A program made the position numbers and the translations under genes. Under the pieces are notes generated by a model, which had not been told where the DNA came from, did no database searches, and worked only from the letters and a program-made list of their open reading frames with translations. From Tubulanus polymorphus (Eukaryota > Nemertea > Palaeonemertea > Tubulaniformes > Tubulanidae), in assembly GCF_964204645.1 (NCBI RefSeq), contig NC_134030.1, forward strand, positions 19,721,110 through 19,785,109: DNA of 64,000 nt, written 5' to 3'. Below, one piece after another: positions 56,501 through 64,000 of this stretch (position 1 is the first letter of the stretch; the number at the start of each line of letters is the position of its first letter).

Positions 56501-56736
56501 ATCTATGGATTAGAAAGAGCATAACAACTTGGAATTATTTGTTTTTTTTTTCTGCTTCCAGCGTCAACGCCCAGCCATTCGCTTCCTGTCGACGCGCCAG
56601 CGACGGTAATCCCGTATTCAGTGGCGCCGCCTGTCAGCACTGCGTAAACCAATATGGCGGCAACGTAGCGCGTTTCGCTTGTAGTTGCGGTCTGAAAAAA
56701 TCCGTTAACATCGATCCGAACGACAACCTACTATAG
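50512..56736 (+). CDS. J-domain protein with two ZC2HC1-type zinc fingers
   Basis: Seven exons: 50512-51433, 52094-52161, 52671-52893, 53531-53697, 54246-54504, 56088-56205, 56562-56736. GT/AG junctions and phases agree; 1932 bases give 643 aa. Exon 1's acceptor ends at 50445; the ATG at 50512 is the first after it, in good context. Residues about 6-70 form a J domain (YKTLGI, HPD at 34-36, YEVLK), expected to stimulate an HSP70 ATPase. Residues 75-305 are low-complexity, basic then aromatic/acidic. Finger 1 is C318/C321/H333/C337 and finger 2 is C409/C412/H424/C428, both C-x2-C-x11-H-x3-C, separated by RRQEHEDFINLMRQ; the spacing and linker match the ZC2HC1 (FAM164) family. Cys 595, 610, 613, 626 and 628 form a C-terminal cluster. 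No signal peptide: cytosolic or nuclear. Divergent from HYOU1. An alternative exon 5 donor (54408) keeps phase. Confidence 0.85.
51440..51690 (-). mobile_element. tRNA-derived SINE in J-gene intron 1
   Basis: On the minus strand a tRNA-like head with an exact B box (GGTTCGAATCC, 51620-51630) is followed by the body GTGTCGCTAGTG-type sequence shared with 2.6, 25.9 and 36.9 kb. It starts just after the exon 1 donor. Confidence 0.65.
52250..52620. other. J-gene intron 2 interior
   Basis: AT-rich, no repeat or exon recognised. Confidence 0.4.
53030..53185 (+). repeat. 109-bp repeat, locus 5 (degenerate)
   Basis: About 1.5 diverged units (AACTGCAAACACCAGACATG, CACTTCACAGGTGTCCAGTA) in J-gene intron 3. 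Confidence 0.75.
53205..53420 (+). mobile_element. About 215-bp dispersed repeat, copy 1
   Basis: Contains GGGCCTATAATTAGAATCGC, CAAATGCTGTACGGCCCTGG and CATCTGGTGGGATAGTTGAT. An inverted copy lies at about 57543-57772. Confidence 0.75.
53935..54130. mobile_element. Fold-back element with GTTTCGACTATATCCTAATA arms
   Basis: Two nearly perfect arms of about 31 bases (54039-54103) abut head to head around CAGGAATAATTCCTG. The flanking sequence (TCCCACAATGATAATAAAAA, GTCCGAAAATG) is shared with 58725-58915. Confidence 0.7.
54640..56080. other. J-gene intron 5
   Basis: 1.6 kb between the exons ending at 54504 and starting at 56088. Holds a duplicated ATGACGACCTTCTCATTCTC-like segment at 54800-54900, a poly-G run near 54931, and the tRNA-like sequence at 55579-55670. 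No further exon was needed to keep phase. Confidence 0.45.
55579..55670 (-). repeat. tRNA-like Pol III promoter (SINE or tRNA pseudogene)
   Basis: On the minus strand TGGCTCAGCGGG (55670-55659) is an exact A box and GGTTCGAGTCC (55589-55579) an exact B box. About 69 bases separate them, too many for a normal tRNA, so this is a SINE head or an interrupted tRNA-like gene. Confidence 0.5.
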
Positions 56737-57540
56737 ATATAGGTCGTAGCGCCGTCTATCGGCTTAAAAGTTCTGCATTTAGTTATTGTTTTATACGCAT
56801 TGTGTTGTAGCGCCTATCGATCTTGCAGGTGTGTTCTGATTTTTAAGGCGTAGACGCCATATTGGATGGCTAAAACCTCGGGGTAGTCAAATGATTACTC
56901 CAGGCTACGAGCAATCATCTCAATGCTCGTAGCTCCAAGGCAAAACCAACATGTTTACTTGATACTCGAATTGGTTCTCGGTATCGACTCAGTGAAATAG
57001 TGTTGGCCACGGTTTTATCCAAATTATTCAATAGCCTTTTTAAACAAAAAAAAGAAGATATTTCCCTTTTCCTAAACCCGGTTCCGGAGTCATGGCTTAG
57101 ACTTGAGACCTGTCTAAAACCAACTTAGTTCTATTGCCAATCTAACAACTTAAGACCAGATCTAAGATTTAAGACCAATTTTGGACTTAGGTCTCGACTA
57201 TGGAACTGAGTCGAATAGATTGTTATTTTTGCAATTTATATGAAGTAACAGTTTATGTAAAATTACGTATGTGAGCAAAAGGATGTAACATCAATAATTG
57301 TGGTTTGTTAAGGCTTGGAGTAATCAGACTGATTACTCCAAGGTTAAGGCGTCGGTCTATACATCGTAACCGCTTTTTATATGTGCTACGTTTTCAAAAT
57401 AGAATTTTCAGCAGATTTTGTAAATTTTGTAAAAGTGTTTTCAAATTCAATCAAAATTGACTGTGATACGTATTTTATCAGAAATATTGTATGCTCGCGC
57501 ACTTCGCATTTAGATATGTATTGTTAGGTCGACTTTTAAC
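56737..57540. other. Region downstream of the J gene
   Basis: Presumed 3'UTR and flank. A short duplication (GATTACTCCAGGCTACGAGC near 56896, GATTACTCCAAGG near 57331) and a copy of the GGTCTTAA MITE (about 57085-57212) occur. No clear AATAAA was found. Confidence 0.4.
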
Positions 57541-57542
57541 GA

Positions 57543-57772
57543 GCTTCCACCAGCTATAGTGCCATCAACTATCCCACCAGATGACGCACCGGTGAAACAC
57601 GTTCTAGACTTTCTTTGTTTCCAGGGCCGTACAGCATTTGAATTATTTTTTGTGGGGGGGGGGGGGGGCAGAGACCCGAAACAGGGCACTTACCTATGCA
57701 AAGAAAAGCCGATATAGCGATTCTACTTATAGGCCCTAACAATAACTGCCAATAACGAGAATCTCGGTCCAA
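57543..57772 (-). mobile_element. About 215-bp dispersed repeat, copy 2 (inverted)
   Basis: Inverse of 53205-53420, with a G run at 57655-57668 where copy 1 has a C run. Confidence 0.75.
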
Positions 57773-58399
57773 GTGAAGGGTTCTATATTTCATTTTATAT
57801 TGATAGAACAGTAATATTTTCAAGAAGGGCTCTTTTCCAAAATTGCCCCTCCCGATAGACCCCTGCTTTACGGCCCTCTGTTGCAGTCGTGGCATAAGTC
57901 CAAAACTTAAGACTTAAGAGGTCTTAAGTCTGAGCTATGGCTATGCAACCGGCCCTGGTTTCAATTTGAACTGTGATCATTTTGTTTTCATGTTGCGAAC
58001 TGTTTTTATATAATTCACTTTTCCTAAGGTGGCTTTCTTCTTATCGGGTCTATAACCATGGATACTATAAGACTGGATTAACTGATAATCTTTCTTTACC
58101 AAAGAAAACTGAGGAACATATAGAATATATGTATTCGTCAACGATAACTATTAATCTTATAATCTGTTTAATCCGTTAATCGTTTTGGATTTACTTATCT
58201 CATACGCGTTATGTAGATAATCTGATTAGATTTCCCTAAAGAACCAACTTCATAAAAACAGCAACAGTGTCAATCTACAACAGGGCATTACGGAAGCCTA
58301 GGATCAATTCAAGTGCTGATAAAAATATTTTTGTCAAATGTCTGCTTTTTGTAGTTTATCCTTGATAATTGAATATGTCTTTTTAACCCAGGGGAGCCA

Positions 58400-58660
58400 G
58401 AACATCAGTTTTTGTGAAAGTGTGCTGATAAATGTCTAATGTCTGGTGTTTGTAGTTCATTTTCAATTAAAAATGTCTCAGATGAAGTACTGAACACATG
58501 TGAAGTGTGGACGATCAGTTTTTTGAAAGTGTGCTGATATAGATGTCTAATGTCTGGTGTTTGTAGTTCATTTTCAATCAAAAATGTCCCAGGTGAAGTT
58601 CTGAATGCATTTGAAGTGTGGACAATCAGTTTTGAAAGTGTGCTGACAAAACTTACTTCA
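58400..58660 (-). repeat. 109-bp repeat, locus 6 (inverted)
   Basis: Two units in reverse orientation (TGTTTGTAGTTCATTTTCAA, ACATGTGAAGTGTGGACGAT). Confidence 0.88.
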
Positions 58661-58724
58661 TTTTCAATTCTGAATTTTAGATAATTTGTGTTTTAAAGTA
58701 CTCGATTGACCATAGATAAAACAC

Positions 58725-58915
58725 TATTAGAGTTGTGACGATAGCGAGAATTCCACAATGATAGCGCGAGAAAGACAAAGTCCGAAAATGTTTTCAGTAT
58801 TCCTGAAGTGGACTATTAAAATATAGTCAAAACGCTTCGATTAAACTACTAACGCAGAAAACTTTTTTGGACTTTTTCTTTCGGTTATCATATTGCGGAA
58901 TTCTCACTTTATACA
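58725..58915. mobile_element. Fold-back element related to 53935-54130
   Basis: Left GAGAATTCCACAATGATAGC and right GGTTATCATATTGCGGAATT are inverted arms around GTGGACTATTAAAATATAGTC. Confidence 0.65.
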
Positions 58916-59084
58916 TAAAATGGATATTTTGGTTCCGTTTCGTGTAAACAATTTTCCATCCAGCCTGATCGGGGTTAGGTGCACGTACTCTACTAAAATA
59001 ATGGAATTCATATTTTCTGAAAAACATCGCTATCCAAACAATGGCGATGACCTTAGATTTGTCTGCGCGCTATCCATTCAGAAT

Positions 59085-59575
59085 TAGATGTTTGCCCCCG
59101 GGCGCGAACTAATTAGGTCATTACATTCCTAATTAACTCCATTAATGCATCAATCTTCCTAATAAAACGTTTGTCGGGGGTCAGATATTGATCTTAATCG
59201 TTTTCTCGCCTCAAACACATAACTTTCAATTCACGCAAGGCAAACATTCTAATCGGACAATGGGCGACTGGGTCCGAGCGCCGGGTAATTCCGATCTGTG
59301 ATTACGGATCAAACTTCCTAATCAGGTCACACACACACACACACGTATCGGGCGGATGGGCTCAGAGTTAAAACGCCGACGCTTCGGGACGGTCCAGTCA
59401 CAATCATATACAACATCAACACTGGCAACACGCGAGACGTTTCGTTCCTGCATCGTCAAATGTTCAACCCGATAGAATTCCAGGAAAACCCTTTCGTCAA
59501 AGCCCGTTTGATACGGAATTTTTATTATTGTTCATTTGCTTTATGAAAGGTAAGACGATTTTGATTTACTTGTTA
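59085..59575. other. Unique AT-rich block with a possible non-coding exon
   Basis: 59100-59170 holds several TAAT/ATTA homeodomain-type sites; a (CA)n run lies at 59330-59344. A consensus donor (AAAG then GTAAGA) sits near 59549. This could be a 5'UTR exon of a gene starting here and running rightward, but no coding exon follows inside the window. Confidence 0.25.
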
Positions 59576-59584
59576 TCTTTGGCT

Positions 59585-59775
59585 CTAAATTCCACAGTGG
59601 TGTCAGTTGGTTTGATTTAACTCTGAATCCAGTTCCACGGTTATGTTGGTTTAATTTGACTCCGGACTCAGTTCTAGACTTGTGCTAGGTTAATTCAACT
59701 CTGAATCAAGTCCCACTTGGTAAATTTGACACTGGACCAAGTTCCACAGTTGTGTAGGTTTAACCTAACTCTTAA
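59585..59775 (+). repeat. About 42-bp CCACAGTT repeat, locus 5
   Basis: Four to five diverged units (CTGAATCCAGTTCCACGGTT, GTTCCACAGTTGTGTAGGTT). Confidence 0.8.
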
Positions 59776-60249
59776 TCCAGAATTTTTATTAAGATCTTCA
59801 GTTGTTAAACGTGGTGTTTAAGTTATTTTTGATTATCATAGAGTAAAAAACCTCATGCCTTACAAAATCGAACACGGGGTAGAACTCTATACCAAATGAA
59901 ACCCCAGCAAAAGCCACACTTTATGGGAGGATTATGTTATGTTTGCAAAGATTGTGCTTTTCACTTATGATGTTGGATATTGCGTATGAAATATATTTTC
60001 TGATCCGCCAGTAAATAGAAACGTCGAAGTTGAAGAGTGTTATATTTCCGTCCAAACTTGTAAAAACTAAGGCATCAGAAATGTATAAGCCAGATTTTGC
60101 AGATTTTTTAAAGTTAAAAGACACGTTACAAAAATATTTTTACGTTAATATATACATGTATGATAGTTTTTTTTTCTGTTTTTCAATTAGTATTTCATTT
60201 GTGTATGAAATAAAATTGTCTGATTCACACGAAAATAAGAAAAGTGCTT

Positions 60250-60980
60250 TCAATATTCGGTCTAACAACTTTTGATTCCTCTGAAACATTTCGACCCAAA
60301 ACTCGCTCCAAACCAGTTGATCGTTCAATAATGCGCTATAAAACCGTGTTTGACCCGAGAAGGGTCAGGGGGAATAAAGCCGAATGCTTTTTTTTCTATA
60401 CACCTTGGGGAATCGATAATTATCAAAGTCCTCAAAAACTCTAGGACCCTTCGTTGACTCTTTTAAAGCCTCTCGCTAGTGTCATATCCGGTTGTCTAAA
60501 TTGACAGAGCGCCTTTTTCCGAGTATCGCCGTTTCACGTTTCTCATTGTGCAAATGTATTATTTCCAACAAAAGGCCTTTTCAATTCTCGCATCGACTAG
60601 GTCGTAGGGTCGACTCTATTCAAGATGTTGATAATTTGACATTTTGTCTATTTCCATTTCGACTCTCGGGAGCGTGTACGTCTCTGTTTGATAGTGGTTT
60701 TTATCGATGGGAGTGGGTACCTGAATAGTTCTTGTTGTATTGCGTGGTTTAAGGGCCGCTGGCTGATCTACACTTACGGAATTTGATCATCGTAATAACA
60801 AAACAACGCGAGTTTGAATTGGCAAAGGATGGTTTGAACAGGCCTCATCCGAGTTATATAACTAATTGGATGATACGGGGAAGGCAAGCTGAGTGTTGGT
60901 TATATAATACGATAACGAAAACGTTTCTTCAAGTAAAAGGTAACATATATTTCTTGATGTTTATCGCGGAATAACAGCGT
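60250..60980. other. Unique non-coding block
   Basis: No repeat recognised and no splice-consistent coding frame. Contains GATA-type sites around 60410-60425. May be regulatory. Confidence 0.25.
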
Positions 60981-61039
60981 GTTGCATGCACGATTGGGCG
61001 CGCGTTCTGGTATCCATGGTTTTAACATTTTTACAATCG

Positions 61040-63300
61040 CATGCTCCCTATACAACTTCTTGATTCCACTCCATCTAAACGGTAAATGCTTTTAAATGTG
61101 CTTGAAACCACTTTAATTATTTGAGCAAAATGTCAGAAACTACTCAAAAACTCATACCAAGGAACGCAGGCAATTAGATACTTAAGAAGTTAAACATTGG
61201 CCTACGCCTAAATCGGTAAAGTTGGAACCAGGATCTTAATGTTGCCCAATTTTAAGCGGGTATCGAATACCAAGTTTAGGTAGAGTTAAGGGATAAATAT
61301 TTGTTTACCAAATAACCGAATTACCGTTTTACCAAAGATAAACAGGACCGATTTAAGATGAGTATACAGCAATAGGGATATGTGATGCAGACGCTTCCAC
61401 GAAATTTGAAATTTCTCCTTCAAAACTCCTTATATCCAGGAATGACCATGTGGAGATCCTGAATCTGATTCCTTGTCCGAAGCGAAGTTCCTCGCATAGC
61501 GGGCTCCATATTCAATGCAGCAAGTAACTACTGGTGGGACTATACATAGGGCCAAATTGGGTTTTCGTATCTAGTCGGCTAGTGGTCGGGACTAATAACC
61601 GAATGCGCTTGATTTTTGAACTATTTCCGGAATATAGTTCCGACTAACGGACATTCGGTTTCGTTTAGTTCGACTATAGTCGACTAACTCAGATAACCGA
61701 AGGTGGCCTAGGGTGCTACTATTTTGCTCAATCATTTGGGTTCGATTTGGTTAAATTCCTAAATGAATTGAATATCTAAAAGATTTGTTTCCATAGTAGA
61801 ACTCATTTAATTCAGATTCTCCGGATTTTAACCAAATTCGGATGAAATATTCGGTCCATTTAACCTAGAACCGGGTTGGTAAACTATTATTCATAATTCA
61901 GATTGTGTTGATTCGAAGAAATCCGGACAGTCCCTACAGTCATCCGAATAAATCAAATTAGTTCTACCAATGGACGTATAAACTAGTTCATACGTCCATG
62001 TTCTACCGTAATTGATTCGTGTACAATAGATCCGAGATTTTTGAACACGTGTTTTCCAAAATTATTTTCGATAAAAGGATATGTATATAAGTTGCGAGTT
62101 GAAAAATGAATTGTGGGACAAAAACGACTTTTTCTAATTATTTTCAAACGGAACATTTTCAATCGATTCAGTTCCACACCCGGTATTGCTGTAACGATAC
62201 CCGATATCTGATTCAAAAAGGAATTTGTGTGGTTCCCCGAATGCAAATTATAAATTTGCTGGCATCGACAATTTCTGGTTTTCGGTAATGACCTTTCTAT
62301 TCCCTAGAATGTCTCTGGACAGGCATACTAGGGAATAATCGAGACTTAGAAAACGGCCGTCGGGCCAAGCGGGCGTCCTAGAGTCCTAGGCTCTTCAAGA
62401 ACGGGTCCCTCGAACCTTGTTGAAAATTCAGACCGGCCGTGCGTCGAAAATTCCGGTACCTAACGATAACATTTTAATAAACATGTCATCAAAACATGCC
62501 CGTCGGCACGGCGTGGCGTGGCACGGGATTCGAACCCTCGGGCCAGCCGGAACGCGCGCGCCAAACTGCACCGTAACGTGCTGCCATCTACGGTCGGACG
62601 CGCCGATTACGATTACCGTGTCAACACGTGAAGGAATTCTCATCTCAGGTGAAACAAGTTCTATTCGTAGGATTTATAACCGATTAATCGTCACCTATCA
62701 ATCATCAGTGATATCTCAAATAGTCTATCGTTGATTTGATAGTACTTACAGCAGCTGTTATATCAGATAATATCTCAAATATCAACTTTGAAACGGAGCT
62801 GTGTTTAGTCTGCGCGAACTACATTCAAAACTCTTACTATATGAGAGTAGTAATTACTCTGTTTACGCCTCATTTACTTCAAGTAATCAAAAAACTCTCA
62901 AAATCAGAATAATTTCTAGTTCATTGTCAATTAAACTACAGTTTTTGGTGTAAAATTATTCATGTTGCATTCTCCTTTTGGTAGGCAGGATTTGAGCGGA
63001 ACGACGACTGACGACACGACAACATCCCTTTAGAGACTAAGCCACGGCCCAAAGCCTCCCTGCCATGACCGAGTGCGCCACAGGGACTTGACACAACAGG
63101 GGCGTTGGAAGCAATTTTTGATTGCTGCGACCAAATGCCGATTTTGGACAGGTTCTAAATATTGCCGCGGCGAATTTACTGAATTTCTTCGAAAATGTGA
63201 TATTCAAAGAAAAAAAAACGTCATTCAGTAAATTATTGTAGCCACGGCTTTCACTGCTGCAGTTGCTGCACTTTCAACGCTGCTGCATTCCCAACGCCAC
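61040..63300. other. Right flank without recognised gene
   Basis: 61080-61450 carries the GAAACCACTTTAATTATTTG-type repeat related to 13.7-13.95 kb and a piece of the 39.3-kb pogo-like element. 62520-62545 has a B-box-like GGATTCGAACCC (minus strand) in a GC-rich patch, probably a SINE or tRNA relic. The 105-codon frame over it is not convincing. Confidence 0.35.
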
Positions 63301-63302
63301 TG

Positions 63303-63386
63303 CACAAAACGATTTTGACCCCAGTATCCTAGTTAATATATCTAAAAAAGGACTTTTTATGATACTGGGGTCAAAATCCTTTTGTG
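63303..63386. repeat. Inverted repeat with 26-base arms
   Basis: CACAAAACGATTTTGACCCC continuing to AGTATC (63303-63328) and its inverse (63361-63386) match at 25 of 26 bases around a 32-base loop. Confidence 0.9.
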
Positions 63387-63859
63387 TCAAAGTCCCAGGT
63401 TTCCCTCAGAAAACTAGTGGCACCGTTCAGATTGCGCGTTGTATAATCGCTGGGCAAAATTTACAGTTGACTATAGCTGAAAAAATCCGGGCTAAAATTG
63501 GATATCTGATTGGTTGATAATGACATCATATTTTAAGCTGCGCATGTAGCTGTGTGCTCGGTCTAGTGTGGCAGGGTTTCCTACCTGCTGGGGGATGATG
63601 TTGTTTTTGGTGCAAACTATCGATCCAAGAGGAGCTTGAGATATCAAGAATGGGAATTTGACAAATATTCTACGAAAAACCTTGGAAACTTAAAGGGGGA
63701 ATTCGGATAATGCTTTTGACCAGGTGTTTCTTTATCAATGAAAAACGAATGAATTATCGCATTTTAAACCTAGAAATTTATCTGATTCACTCGGGGAATT
63801 TTGTTTTATAACATCAGGCAAAACTTGGGTAATTTCTAAATTTACCTGGAAATTAAGCG

Positions 63860-64000
63860 ACCAGCTTGACGGGGTTCCTTTAGCCCGTAAAATACCCTAA
63901 CATTCTGGGATTCCTTTGTTCAGGGCAGAAATACCCTAAAATTCTGCCTTTGACACCTACCTCAGGCCCCTAAAATACCCCTAAAATTCTGGGATTCCTT
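63860..64000 (+). repeat. Short direct repeats at the window edge
   Basis: AAATACCCTAA and ATTCTGGGATTCCTT recur at about 63890-63920 and 63970-64000. Cut by the window end. Confidence 0.5.

Noticed and set aside
62500-62600. Possible tRNA gene on the minus strand
   Set aside because: The B box is good, but acceptor and T-stem pairing fail by eye, so no cloverleaf can be supported.
62417-62734. 105-codon frame in a GC-rich patch
   Set aside because: The patch contains a tRNA/SINE-like B box and no recognisable domain; probably a relic.

Overview
The window is nuclear DNA from an intron-rich animal, most likely a marine invertebrate. The reasons are: spliced genes with GT/AG introns that encode metazoan-specific families (USF-type bHLH-zipper, HYOU1/GRP170, ZC2HC1-type zinc fingers), AT-rich introns full of short tandem arrays, and many small non-autonomous transposons. 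I cannot assign a phylum from the sequence.

Four spliced protein genes can be reconstructed with exon phases that join. (1) 1.05-1.62 kb, minus: a three-exon gene for a 64-residue secreted, six-cysteine, defensin- or toxin-like peptide, with TATA box and AATAAA signal. (2) 3.78-12.36 kb, plus: a complete eight-exon USF gene (USF2-like, 300 aa), preceded by a promoter-like block with two CREs and two TCACATGACC boxes. (3) 42.63-21.54 kb, minus: a complete 22-coding-exon HYOU1/GRP170 gene (1036 aa, ER HSP70-like chaperone) with a 5'UTR intron reaching about 44.1 kb. Between its exons 19 and 20-derived tail lies an apparent duplicated, mutually exclusive terminal exon (24450-24809). (4) 50.5-56.7 kb, plus: a seven-exon, 643-aa protein joining an N-terminal J domain to two ZC2HC1-type C2HC fingers and a C-terminal cysteine cluster.

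USF2 and HYOU1 are tail-to-tail. HYOU1 and the J-domain gene are head-to-head across about 6 kb, so an ER HSP70-family chaperone and a J protein are divergently placed. A functional link is only inferred.

The rest is repeat-rich. A TTAA-flanked, piggyBac-like MITE family of about 15 copies occurs only from 6 to 40 kb. Two copies of a 0.7-0.9 kb element carrying a BED-like finger ORF both sit in TTTATA target duplications. Tandem arrays with 30, 38, 40, 51, 56 and 109 bp units, and a roughly 42 bp family, fill HYOU1 introns and flanks; the 109-bp and 42-bp families recur at up to six loci each. The right end (57-64 kb) has no gene I can support, only repeats and some unique AT-rich sequence.
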